From contig NZ_VITR01000005.1 in NCBI RefSeq assembly GCF_007827955.1, positions 1 to 64,000 of the forward strand: a stretch of 64,000 nt of DNA, read 5' to 3'. This DNA comes from Nitrospirillum pindoramense. GTDB taxonomy: Bacteria; Pseudomonadota; Alphaproteobacteria; Azospirillales; Azospirillaceae. Positions 37,421 through 50,692 of this stretch are shown in pieces. The notes beneath the pieces are model-generated. The model was not told where the DNA came from. It ran no database searches and was given only the letters and a program-made list of their open reading frames with translations. Position 1 is the stretch's first letter, and every line of letters starts with the position of its first letter. Made by a program: the position numbers and the translations under genes.

Positions 37421-38875
37421 ATGACCGACCTGCTCTCGCTCATTCTCATCCTGACCATGCTGAACGGGGTCGCGTCCGCCCTGATCTGGAACGCCTACCG
37501 CCATCTGGCGGGGGTGCGCACCATCGCGTCCAGCTTCATGATGGGCGGGTGCGCGGCGGTGCTGGGGCTGTTCTATCATCCGGGGCCCGGTTTCCTGAAC
37601 GGCATGACCGGCTATGTCCCCAACACGCTGGTGTTCACGTCGCTGGGCCTGTGCCTGAACGGCGTCATGATCTTCCTGGGGGAACGGCCGCGCAAATGGC
37701 TGTTGGGGTTCTGCCTCGGCTTCCCCCTGCTGTACTGGCCGCTGTCCCTGTACCTGTGGCCGGACTCGGGCGCCCCCCGGTCCGCCATCAACGCCTTCAC
37801 CACCCTGATCGCCTTCGCCTCGGTGATGCCGGCGCTGTGGCGCGCGCGCGGGGATTGCGCCTGGCTGCGCTGGACGCTGCTGCCCGTGCTGGTCCTGCAT
37901 GTGGTGATCCAGGGGGGCTGGTCCATCCACCGCCTGGATCAATGGCTGTCGGGCACCGCCGACCCCATCATGTTCTATCCCTGGACGGTGGTGGAGACCG
38001 CCGTCGCCCACCATCTGTGGTTCGTCTGCTTCCTGATCATGCTGGGCGCACGGCTGCAGAGCAACGTGACGCAGCGCAACCGGGAACTGGCGCACGAGGT
38101 CGACACCCGCCGCCACCTGGAGCAGCAGTTGGCGGCGACGCTGGCGGCGGAGCGCCAGATCCATGCCGAGCACCGGCAGTTGCTGGACGTAGTGGTGCAT
38201 GAGATCCGCACCCCCCTGGCCGGCATCGACCGCGCGGCGGAAATGCTGCAGGTCCTGCCCGGCAGCGTGCCGGAACCGGCGCGCCGGCGGCTGGGCGCCA
38301 TCCGCGACGGCGTGCGCCGCGTGACCGGCCTGGTGGAACGCATCATGGCCAGCGAGCGCGAGGGCCACATGGCGGCCCAGCCGCAGCCCATAGAATGGAT
38401 GCACAGCGTGCAGACCGTGATCCAGGGCCTGAGCCACCTGAACGCCGGGCGGGTGACGGTGGTGGCACCGGACAGCCCTATCCTGTTCATGGCCGATCCC
38501 GGCATGCTGATCGCCGTGCTGCGCAACCTGATCGAAAACGCCCTGAAATATTCGCCGGAGGGGGCGCCCGTGACGGTGGCGGCCAGCGAGGACACGGCCC
38601 ATGTGGTCATCCGCGTCACCGACCAGGGCATCGGCATCCCGGAAATGGAGCGCCAGTCCATCGGCCGCCGCTTCTACCGGGCGTCCAACGCCAACAACCA
38701 CCCCGGCAATGGCCTGGGGCTGTTCATCGTCCGCCGCTTCCTGACGGAGATGGGCGGAACCTTGAGCCACAGCGGCGGCCCCAACGGCGTCGGCACCGTG
38801 GCGACGGTCGTGCTGCCCCTGCGGCCGGCCCAATGGGAAGACCCGGATTACGGGCGGGAGAAGCATCATGCATAG
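37421..38875 (+). CDS. Membrane sensor histidine kinase
   Basis: 484 residues from the ATG at 37421; a GTG at 37397 would add 8. About seven N-terminal hydrophobic helices (residues 1-210) form a 7TM-type sensor region, followed by a short coiled coil (RNRELAHEVDTRRHLEQQLAATLAAE). The phospho-acceptor His is in VVVHEIRTPLAGIDRAAEML (about residue 260), and the ATPase domain has NLIENALKYSPEGAPV, DQGIGIP and GNGLGLFIVRRFLTEMGG. It phosphorylates the response regulator encoded next, whose start lies inside its last codons. The signal is unknown. Confidence 0.92.
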   Translation: MTDLLSLILILTMLNGVASALIWNAYRHLAGVRTIASSFMMGGCAAVLGLFYHPGPGFLNGMTGYVPNTLVFTSLGLCLNGVMIFLGERPRKWLLGFCLGFPLLYWPLSLYLWPDSGAPRSAINAFTTLIAFASVMPALWRARGDCAWLRWTLLPVLVLHVVIQGGWSIHRLDQWLSGTADPIMFYPWTVVETAVAHHLWFVCFLIMLGARLQSNVTQRNRELAHEVDTRRHLEQQLAATLAAERQIHAEHRQLLDVVVHEIRTPLAGIDRAAEMLQVLPGSVPEPARRRLGAIRDGVRRVTGLVERIMASEREGHMAAQPQPIEWMHSVQTVIQGLSHLNAGRVTVVAPDSPILFMADPGMLIAVLRNLIENALKYSPEGAPVTVAASEDTAHVVIRVTDQGIGIPEMERQSIGRRFYRASNANNHPGNGLGLFIVRRFLTEMGGTLSHSGGPNGVGTVATVVLPLRPAQWEDPDYGREKHHA

Positions 38876-39653
38876 CGTTCTGGTCATCGAGGATGATGAG
38901 GGCCCGCGCACCGACCTGGTCGATTACCTGGCGCTGAAGGATTTCCAGGTCACGGGCGCCGGCACCACCGCTGCGGCCTGGGCCGTGCTGGACCAGGCCG
39001 AACGGGACGGCGCCCTGCCCGCGGTCATCGTGCTGGACCTGAGCCTGCCGGACGGCCACGGCTTCGACTTCGCGCGGGAGGTGCGGCGGCGCCACGGGCT
39101 GGCCTGCGGCATCATCATGCTGACCGGATTCAGCAGCGTGGACGATAAGGTGGAGGGGCTGGCCAGCGGCGCGGACATCTATCTGGTCAAGCATGCCAGC
39201 CTGCGCGAGATCGAGGCCAACATCCGCAGCCTGCTGCGCCGCGTCGATGAGTCCGCCCCCGGCGGCGTCCCCGCCGCCGTTCCCCCACCCCCGCCGCCCG
39301 CCCCCGACTGGCACCTGGACACCACGACCTGGCGCCTGACCAGCCCGCAGGGTGCCACGACGCTGCTGACTGCGACGGAATACGCCTGCGTGGCCAAGCT
39401 GATGGGCAACCGTGGCGCGGTGACGTCCCGCGCCGACCTGATCGCCGCCCTGGACCGGCCGTCCATGCGCTATAACGACCGCAACCTGGACGGGCTGATC
39501 AGCCGCCTGCGGCGCAAGGTCGTGCAATCCCTGGGGGAGGAGTTGCCGGTCAGCGTCATCTACGGCGTCGGCTACACCTTCCGGCCGGCCACGGGCGCCG
39601 CCGCGGGGGCCCCCACGGGCACCGCCACTGGGGACGCAACGGCGGCGCCCTGA
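38868..39653 (+). CDS. OmpR-family response regulator
   Basis: 261 residues. The receiver domain (1-120) has acidic residues EDDE, phospho-acceptor D57 in VIVLDLSLPDGHG and the Lys of YLVKHASL. A Pro-rich linker (AVPPPPPPAPDW, about 135-147) leads to a winged-helix DNA-binding domain (about 150-240) ending SVIYGVGYTFRP. A low-complexity Ala/Thr/Gly tail follows. The start overlaps the kinase gene by 8 bases. Likely targets are the receptor and peptide-transport genes just downstream, but no binding site was identified. Confidence 0.92.
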   Translation: MHSVLVIEDDEGPRTDLVDYLALKDFQVTGAGTTAAAWAVLDQAERDGALPAVIVLDLSLPDGHGFDFAREVRRRHGLACGIIMLTGFSSVDDKVEGLASGADIYLVKHASLREIEANIRSLLRRVDESAPGGVPAAVPPPPPPAPDWHLDTTTWRLTSPQGATTLLTATEYACVAKLMGNRGAVTSRADLIAALDRPSMRYNDRNLDGLISRLRRKVVQSLGEELPVSVIYGVGYTFRPATGAAAGAPTGTATGDATAAP

Positions 39654-39948
39654 AAGGCGTGCGCAAGTCCATCGCACCCCCATCCACAACCAAGGTGATG
39701 CTTGCGCTGACGCGCCGTCGCGCCTAAGGGTGTCGGGGTGTGAGCACATGCAGCATGACAGCCATGCGTCGCCATTGCGGCGGTCGCGCGGCCGCCGGCA
39801 ATTTACGCGATTGACCGGAGCGTTATTCCCCTTGTTTACTGCTGTTACAGTGTTGTTAATAAAATAACACACCGAAATAACGTGTAATTCGGCATCCCGA
39901 AAAGAGCCCACAAGGGCCGCGCCGGAAATAATGGGGGAGTTGCGAAGG
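39654..39948. other. Control region of the second TonB-dependent receptor
   Basis: 295 bases without a gene. Bases 39825-39895 are AT-rich and contain the near-palindrome GTGTTGTTAATAAAATAAC and the dyad CCGAA / TTCGG, a likely promoter/operator zone. GGGGGAG (39933-39939) serves the ATG at 39949. Confidence 0.45.
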
Positions 39949-42183
39949 ATGAAGGCTTCGTTCGTCCGCGCCGTCATCGGGCGCATCATGACCGGCGGCA
40001 TCATGATCGGTGGCGCGCTGCCGGGAGGCATGGCCCTGGCCGAGGGGCAGGAGGGCGGCGCCGGCGGCATTCCCGAGATCATCGTCACCGCCCAGCGCCG
40101 CGAACAGTCGGTGCAGGATGTGGGCCTGTCCGTGTCCGTGCTGTCGGCGGCGGACCTGGCCGCCCACCATGTCACCTCGGTCAACGATCTGCAGAATGTG
40201 ACACCGGGGCTGGAGGTCACCAACGCCTTCGGCGGCGGCCAGCCGCAATTCCGCATCCGGGGCGTCGGCTTCAACGACTATGCCTCCAACAACACCCCCA
40301 CCGTGGGCGTCTATGTCGATGAGGTCGCCTATCCCCTGCCCATCATGACCCAGGGCCTGGTCTATGACGTGGACCGGGTGGAGGTGCTGCGCGGGCCGCA
40401 GGGCGTGCTGTACGGCCGCAACACCACGGGCGGCGCCATCAACATCCTGACCGCCAACCCCACGGACACGGCCAGTGCCGGCATCACCGGCGACTATGGC
40501 AGCTACGGCGCCGCCAAGGTCGAGGCCTATGTCTCCGGCCCCGTCAGCGACACGGTGAAGGTGCGCCTGTCGGCCATGACACAGCAGGGCGGCGCCTGGC
40601 AGACCAACCGCGTGACGGGCCAGGACCTGGGCAATGCCAACCGCACCGCCGCGCGGGCCAAGATCGCCTGGGCGGCCACGCCGGACACGGATGCGACGCT
40701 GAACCTGCATTACGGCCGCGACCTGTCGGATGGCAGCGGCGGCTATCTCTTCAACCCCGTCGTCCAGCCGGGCGTGGGCACGCTGCCGGCCGACACCGAC
40801 CCGTCGAAGACGGGGTGGAGCCTGTCGCCCGCCTTCGCCAAGCTCATCGGCGCCGACCCCACCGCCAAGCCCTTCCGCAACAACACCAGCGGCGGCGCCG
40901 ACCTGACGGTGACGCATCGCTTCGAGGATGTGACGCTGACCAGCATCACGGCGTGGGAGGCGTTGAACCGCAAGGAGTTCAACGATTGGGACGCCACCGC
41001 CTACCGCGACGCGGATGAGTATTTCAACAGCCGCGCCCAGGACGTGTCGCAGGAGGTGCGCCTGGCCTCCAGCGGGCCGGGCCGGCTGCAATGGGTGGGC
41101 GGCCTCTATTACGCCCACGAAACGCTACGCGAGGCCTTCCTGTCCGACTTCACGGACGTCTATGGTTTCATCGCCAACACCCGCTATGCCCAGACGGCGG
41201 AATCCATCAGCGGCTTCGGCCAGGCCGACTATGCCGTCACCGACCGGCTGAAGCTGATCCTGGGCCTGCGGGAGGAGCATGAGGACCGCACCTTGCGGAC
41301 CTTCAGCACCAGCACCATCCCGGACACCGGCATCGGCGTGTCGACGGACAAGGTGCCCACCGGCTTCACCCAGACCACGGGCAAGGCGGGGGTGGAATTC
41401 AAGCTGGACGACGCGGCGCTGCTCTATGCCAATGTCAGCCGGGGGGTGAAGTCCGGCGGCTTCACCGCCTACAACACCCTGGCGCTCAGCGGCCTGGCCC
41501 CCTTCCGGCCCGAGGTGCTGTGGGCCTATGAGGCGGGCGTGAAGTCCGACCTGGCCGACCACACCCTGCGCCTGAACGCGTCGGCCTATTACTACGACTA
41601 TCATAACCAGCAGGTGCAGTCGGTCATCATCGACCCCACCTTCGGCGCCATCGGCAAGATCGTGAACGCCCCCCGGTCGGAGATTTACGGCGCGGAGTTG
41701 GAGGTGCAATGGGCCCCCGCCCATACCGGCCTGCGCGTCACCCAGGCGCTGGGCCTGTCGCATGGCGAGTTCACGGAATTCAACGCGGTGAACACGGCGG
41801 CCTCGCTGGCCACCTGCTATCCCTGCCGCGCCATCTACACCGACCAGGCGGGCGGGGATTTGGGCTTCCCCCGCATCACCTATAACGGTGGCGCCAGTTA
41901 TGACTGGGCCTTGTCGGGCTATACAGTGAAGGCCGAGGCGGATTACAGCTATCGCAGCAGCGAACGCTCGCTGCTGGGCAGCCGGTACAACGTCGCGGGC
42001 TATTGGCTGGTGAACGCCGCCGTCACCCTGGCGCCGGAGCGGGGGCCGTGGACGGCCACCGTTTACGGCCAGAACATCCTGGACCGCCGCTATGACCTGC
42101 TGCGCAACTTCTTCACCAACGCCGACATCGCCATTCCCGGCCGCCCGGCCACCTGGGGCGTCCGCCTGAGCTACCAGTACTGA
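39949..42183 (+). CDS. TonB-dependent outer-membrane receptor
   Basis: 744 residues from the ATG at 39949 with GGGGGAG 9 bases upstream. A signal peptide ends near GGMALA. The TonB-box-like PEIIVTAQRREQSVQ is followed by a plug domain (about 45-160: IRGVGFNDYASNNTPTVGVY, VEVLRGPQGVLYGRNTTGG) and a barrel ending in an aromatic C-terminus (WGVRLSYQY). This branch imports substrates other than classical siderophores in many alphaproteobacteria. The downstream TTC38-like protein, peptide ABC transporter and peptidase suggest a peptide or a related oligomer as substrate, which is inference from context. Confidence 0.92.
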   Translation: MKASFVRAVIGRIMTGGIMIGGALPGGMALAEGQEGGAGGIPEIIVTAQRREQSVQDVGLSVSVLSAADLAAHHVTSVNDLQNVTPGLEVTNAFGGGQPQFRIRGVGFNDYASNNTPTVGVYVDEVAYPLPIMTQGLVYDVDRVEVLRGPQGVLYGRNTTGGAINILTANPTDTASAGITGDYGSYGAAKVEAYVSGPVSDTVKVRLSAMTQQGGAWQTNRVTGQDLGNANRTAARAKIAWAATPDTDATLNLHYGRDLSDGSGGYLFNPVVQPGVGTLPADTDPSKTGWSLSPAFAKLIGADPTAKPFRNNTSGGADLTVTHRFEDVTLTSITAWEALNRKEFNDWDATAYRDADEYFNSRAQDVSQEVRLASSGPGRLQWVGGLYYAHETLREAFLSDFTDVYGFIANTRYAQTAESISGFGQADYAVTDRLKLILGLREEHEDRTLRTFSTSTIPDTGIGVSTDKVPTGFTQTTGKAGVEFKLDDAALLYANVSRGVKSGGFTAYNTLALSGLAPFRPEVLWAYEAGVKSDLADHTLRLNASAYYYDYHNQQVQSVIIDPTFGAIGKIVNAPRSEIYGAELEVQWAPAHTGLRVTQALGLSHGEFTEFNAVNTAASLATCYPCRAIYTDQAGGDLGFPRITYNGGASYDWALSGYTVKAEADYSYRSSERSLLGSRYNVAGYWLVNAAVTLAPERGPWTATVYGQNILDRRYDLLRNFFTNADIAIPGRPATWGVRLSYQY

Positions 42184-42212
42184 ACCGCCCCCCAGCCGGG
42201 ACCGAGGCCGCC

Positions 42213-43610
42213 ATGGACGAAGATTTCCTGGGCAACCCCATGACGACGGACGGCGCACACAGCGCCGGCCTGATCGACGATTTCGTCGGCGGCCTGCTGT
42301 CCTATGAGATGCGGGCCGTGAACCTGCTGGCCGTGGCGGATGAGGCGGTGGACCTGCCCCTGGTGCAGACCTATGCCGGCATGCTGTGGATGTTCCTGGA
42401 ATCCATCGATGGCCCCGGCCGCGCCGCCCCCTATGTCGGCCGCGCCCTGGCCGCCGCCCGCCACGGCACGCGGCGGGAGCGGCTGAACGCGGCCATGCTG
42501 GAGGCCTGGTGGCGGGACGACATCCCCAGCGCCCTGGCGCTGGGCGACCAGATCGCGGAGGAGTTTCCCCGCGACCTGGCGGCGGTGAAGGTCCACCAAT
42601 ACCTGAACTTCAACCGCGGCCAGTCGCCGGACATGGTGCGCATCGGGTTGAAGGTCCTGCCCCGCGCCGGCGACGTCGCCTATCTGCATGGCATGCTGGC
42701 GTTTGGCTATGAGCAATGCCACCTGCTGGATGAGGCGGAGGCGGCGGCCCGCCGGGCCATCACCCTGAAGCGCAAGGAGCCCTGGGCCCACCACGCCCTG
42801 GCCCATGTGATGCTGACGCGGGGTGAGATCGACCAGGGGGCGGCCTTCCTGCGCGGCGTCCACGACAGCTGGACCGACCTCAACTCCTTCATGTCCACGC
42901 ACCTGTGGTGGCACTACGCCCTGTTCCTGCTGAGCCAGGGGCGGGAGGCGGAGGCGCTGGCCACCTATGACACCCGGGTCTGGGGCGTCGACAAGGGCTA
43001 TTCCCAGGACCAGGCGGGGGCGGTGCAACTGCTGAGCCGGCTGGAACTGGCCGGCGTGGACGTGGGCGGCCGCTGGAGCGACCTGGCCGATCACCTAGCC
43101 GCCCGCGCCACCGACACGGCCCAGCCCTTCCTGGCGCTGTTGTACCTGATGGGCCTGGCGCGGGCCGGGCGGGCGGAGGCCGACACCCTGCTGGCCGCCA
43201 TCCGCGTCCAGGCCGACAGCGCCCCCGATCACAGCCGCGAGACCTGGGCGGACGTCGCCGTTCCCGCCGCCGAAGGGCTGATGGCCTATTACCGGGGTGA
43301 TGGGCGCACGACGGTGCGGCGCCTGGGTCCCGTGCTGCCCCGCCTGGTGGAGATCGGTGGCAGCCACGCCCAGCGCGACCTGTTCGAGCAGGTGGTGCTG
43401 GACGCCTACCTCAAGGACCGCCGCTGGACGCCGGTGCAGCAGATGCTGGAACTGCGCCGGGGCCATGACCCCGACGGCGTGCCCCTGAACCGCGCCCTGG
43501 CCCAGGTCTATGACGCGCTGGGCTTGCCCAGCCTGGCGCAGCAGGCGGCGGCACGGGCGCGCGGGACGGCCGACGCGCACCGCCACGACACCCCTCTCTT
43601 TTCCGCGTAA
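42213..43610 (+). CDS. TTC38-like tetratricopeptide-repeat protein
   Basis: 465 residues, all helical, close to the 469 of vertebrate TTC38. The segment EPWAHHALAHVMLTRGEIDQGAAFL matches the conserved WA-HALAH signature of that family, and the helix-turn-helix repeats cover most of the chain. It has no signal peptide and is therefore cytoplasmic. The function of bacterial TTC38-like proteins is not established; an enzyme-like role is possible given the conserved His cluster. It starts 29 bases after the receptor and ends 4 bases before the transporter gene, so it is part of this operon. Confidence 0.85.
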   Translation: MDEDFLGNPMTTDGAHSAGLIDDFVGGLLSYEMRAVNLLAVADEAVDLPLVQTYAGMLWMFLESIDGPGRAAPYVGRALAAARHGTRRERLNAAMLEAWWRDDIPSALALGDQIAEEFPRDLAAVKVHQYLNFNRGQSPDMVRIGLKVLPRAGDVAYLHGMLAFGYEQCHLLDEAEAAARRAITLKRKEPWAHHALAHVMLTRGEIDQGAAFLRGVHDSWTDLNSFMSTHLWWHYALFLLSQGREAEALATYDTRVWGVDKGYSQDQAGAVQLLSRLELAGVDVGGRWSDLADHLAARATDTAQPFLALLYLMGLARAGRAEADTLLAAIRVQADSAPDHSRETWADVAVPAAEGLMAYYRGDGRTTVRRLGPVLPRLVEIGGSHAQRDLFEQVVLDAYLKDRRWTPVQQMLELRRGHDPDGVPLNRALAQVYDALGLPSLAQQAAARARGTADAHRHDTPLFSA

Positions 43611-43614
43611 TACA

Positions 43615-46178
<2,564 letters not shown>

Positions 46179-46182
<4 letters not shown>

Positions 46183-47027
46183 CCGTCATGATCACGGTTG
46201 AGGCCGCGACCGACGGCCGCCGGCATAGCGCGGCGCTGGTCGCCGGCCTGGTACTGAGCGGCCTGGTGGTGGGCGCCGCCCTGCTGTCCCTGGCCTGGAC
46301 GCCCTACGATCCCACGGCGATCAATGTCGCCGGCCGGCTGGCGGCGCCAACGGGCGCGCACTGGTTCGGCACCGACGCCTATGGCCGCGACGTCTTCTCC
46401 CAGGTGCTGGCCGGCGCGCAGAGCGCCCTGGCGGTCGCCCTGGCCGCCGTCGGTGTTGGCCTGGGGTGCGGCGTGCCGCTGGGCCTGCTGGCGGCCGGGC
46501 GCCGGGGATGGGTGGAAGAGGTGGCGATGCGCGGCAGCGACATCGTCTTCGCCTTCCCCGCCCTGATCACCGCCGTGCTGATCGCCGCCCTGTGCGGCCC
46601 GGGGGCGATCGACGCCATCGCCGCCATCGGCCTGTTCAACATTCCCATCTTCGCCAAGGTCACCCGGGCGGCGGCGCTGAGCGTCTGGGCACGCGACTAC
46701 ACCCTGGCCGCACGCCTGGCCGGGAAGGGTGCCGGCCGCATCTCGCTGGATCATGTGCTGCCCAACATCGCCGGGCTGCTGCTGGTGCAGGCGACCATCC
46801 AGTTGTCGCTGGGCATCATCGCCGATGCCGGACTGTCCTTCGTCGGGCTGGGCACCCAGGCGCCCCGGCCCAGTTGGGGGCGCATGCTGGCGGACAGCCA
46901 GACCCTGGCGGACCTGGCCCCCTGGCTGGTGCTGTTTCCCGGCCTGGGCGTGGTGGCCGCCGTCCTGGGCTTCAACCTGCTGGGCGAAGGCCTGCGGGCC
47001 CACCTCAATCCCAGGCGGGGGGCCTGA
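46179..47027 (+). CDS. ABC transporter permease (DppC/OppC type)
   Basis: 282 residues from the ATG overlapping the preceding stop; longer frames upstream are unrelated reading of the fusion gene. A first membrane helix is followed by GAHWFGTDAYGRDVFSQVLAGAQ, the typical OppC N-terminal signature, then five further helices and the EAA-type loop ARDYTLAARLAGKGAGRISLDHVLPN. It pairs with the permease half of the upstream fusion to form the membrane channel for peptides or similar oligomers. Confidence 0.92.
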
Positions 47028-47030
47028 GCC

Positions 47031-48619
<1,589 letters not shown>

Positions 48620-48632
<13 letters not shown>

Positions 48633-49690
48633 TGGCCGTCCTCACCCGTTTGACCATCCCCGGCCCTGTTACCATCCCCGGCATGGAACACCGCGCGGGC
48701 GATGGCGCGGGCCAGGCAGTCGGCGGCGGCGGAGCCGATGCGCGCCACCTGGGCCCAGCGGCTGCCCGCGTCGGTCGACAAGGCGGGCCCCCGCGCCACG
48801 GCGAACACGGTGTCGCCGTCGAAGGGGGTATGGGCAGGACGCGCGGCACGGGCGATGCCGTCCTGCGCCATCATCGCCACCCGCTTGCACTCCGCCGTGC
48901 CGAGGTCGGCGGAGGCGGCCACCACGGCGATGGTGGTGTTGGCGCCGGCCGTGGGCTGGCGATGCACCCCCAGGCGCGACAGGTCCGGCACCGGATCGCT
49001 GGCGTCCATCGGGGCCTGGGGCGTCCGCCCGCCGAACTCGCCATCGATCTCGAAAGGCCAGGCCCAGTAGGTGCGGCCATCGGGCATGAAGACCGAGCCC
49101 AGGGGGTTGGCCGCCACCAGGGCCCCCACCACCAAGCCATCGCCCAAGTCGATGGAGGCGGTGCCGATGCCGCCGGGGATCAGCCCTGCCATGGCGCCCC
49201 GCCCAGCACCGACCGGCCCCTGGGCCACATCCAGACCCGCGGCCGCCACCGCGTGCATCCCCAGGTCGCGGTAGGGTGGGGTCAGGCCCCAGTCCTTGTC
49301 GCCGCCATTGGCCAGGTCATAGAGCACGGCGGCGGGCACCAGGGGCACCGCGGGCGTGCCGGGCCGCAAGGTCAGGCCCATCCCGCGCCGCGACAGCACG
49401 GCCGCCACCCCGTCCGCCGCCGCCAAGCCGAAGACGGATCCGCCGGTCAGCACCACGGCATGGGCGCGCCCCACCAGGTTCTCCGCCGCCAACATCTCGG
49501 TCTCGCGGGTGCCGGGGCCGCCGCCGCGCACGTCCACGCCGCCGGCCCAGCCAGCCGCCCCCTTGGCCCCGCCGCACAGCAGGACGGTGACGCCGCTGCG
49601 CACCCGTTCATCCGTGGCGTGGCCGACCGTCAGGCCAGGGACATCGGTGATGGCGTTGCGCAAACCGGGGCGCGGTCCAGGGGCGGGCAT
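48620..49690 (-). CDS. P1-family (S58/NylC-DmpA type) N-terminal nucleophile peptidase
   Basis: 356 residues from the ATG giving MPAPGPRPGLRNAITDVPGL; longer in-frame starts read across the divergent hydrolase gene. Family blocks are ITDVPGLTVGHATDE, GGSVFGLAAADGV and the nucleophile motif GANTTIAVVA. Autoproteolysis is expected between N251 and T252, by analogy with Asn266/Thr267 of NylC. Members are aminopeptidases (DmpA) or hydrolases of cyclic or nylon-type oligoamides. It lacks a signal peptide, so it would act on imported oligomers, fitting the convergent transporter. Confidence 0.92.
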
Positions 49691-49796
49691 GGTACGGTTT
49701 TCCAGCACATCGTTAACGCGGTCGCGGATAGTCCCCCTTCGCCCCTGCGCCTTCAACGGTAAACGCCACAAGGGGTAGTCCCCAAAGGAAAGCACC

Positions 49797-50672
49797 ATGC
49801 CCGACGCCCCTGGTCTGCCGCTCGCCACCACCCGCCTGGTGGTCACGCCCGACACGGTGGCGGTGCGCGATGGCCGCCCGCCCCTGAGTCTGCTGGTGCA
49901 TGAGGGCGGGGCCCGTGCCGACACCACCGTGTTCCTATGTCATGGCAGCGGCGGCAACAAGAACCAGTGGCGCCACCAATGGGCCGCCCTGGTGGCAGAG
50001 GGCGTGCGCATCGTCGCCTGGGATTTCGTCGGCCATGGGCAGAGCCCACAGCCGCGCGACTGGGCGGCGTACGACGGCAACCACCTGGTATCCGACTATC
50101 GTCAGATCCTGGACACATACGGCCCGCCGCCCGGCCAGGGCCGCGTCATCCTGGCGGGCCATTCCTACGGCTGCCGTCTGAGCTTGAGCCTGCTGCAGGG
50201 CCTCGCGGCGGAGGGGAGGTTGGACCGCGTGGCGGCGGCCCTGCTGCTGGGCCCGCCCAGCCCGGTCGCCCAGCTGGGAGCCAACCCGCTGGGTTGGCTG
50301 CCGCCCTTCATCCTGGAATGGATCCGCCCCATCATCTCCGCCAAGTTCCGCTCGCTCGCCTGGCATCCGGACACCGACGCCGCCCTGATCGCGTTCGAGG
50401 AGCAGGCGACCAAGGGCAACAGCCTGTTCATGATGAAGGCGCTGATGAGCCAGGCGGCCCACCCCGATCCGGCGGCGTTGTCCGCCCTGACCCTGCCCAT
50501 CACCGTGGTGGCCGGGGCCAATGACGGCCTGACGCCCCCGGCCGGTGCCCGAGACCTGGCCCGCCGCCTGCCCACCGCCACCTATGTCGAGCTGGAGCGC
50601 TGCGGCCACCAGATCATGCTGGAGCGGCCGGCCGAGACCAACGCCCTGCTACTGGACCTGGTAAGGGGCTGA
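49797..50672 (+). CDS. Alpha/beta-fold hydrolase
   Basis: 291 residues. The oxyanion-hole segment is FLCHGSGGNKNQW (about residues 46-58), the nucleophile Ser is in AGHSYGCRL (about 123), the acid in AGANDGLTPP (about 243) and the His in ERCGHQIMLERP (about 268). It has no signal peptide. The substrate cannot be read from sequence; it may be an esterase, a lactonase or an acyl hydrolase. It is divergent from the P1 peptidase, with about 106 bases between the starts. Confidence 0.9.
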   Translation: MPDAPGLPLATTRLVVTPDTVAVRDGRPPLSLLVHEGGARADTTVFLCHGSGGNKNQWRHQWAALVAEGVRIVAWDFVGHGQSPQPRDWAAYDGNHLVSDYRQILDTYGPPPGQGRVILAGHSYGCRLSLSLLQGLAAEGRLDRVAAALLLGPPSPVAQLGANPLGWLPPFILEWIRPIISAKFRSLAWHPDTDAALIAFEEQATKGNSLFMMKALMSQAAHPDPAALSALTLPITVVAGANDGLTPPAGARDLARRLPTATYVELERCGHQIMLERPAETNALLLDLVRG

Positions 50673-50692
50673 CGGGCTCCCAGGGCGCGCCG

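Noticed and set aside
37367-38911. Minus-strand frame of 514 codons opposite the histidine kinase
   Set aside because: Compositionally biased shadow; the kinase motifs on the plus strand are unambiguous.
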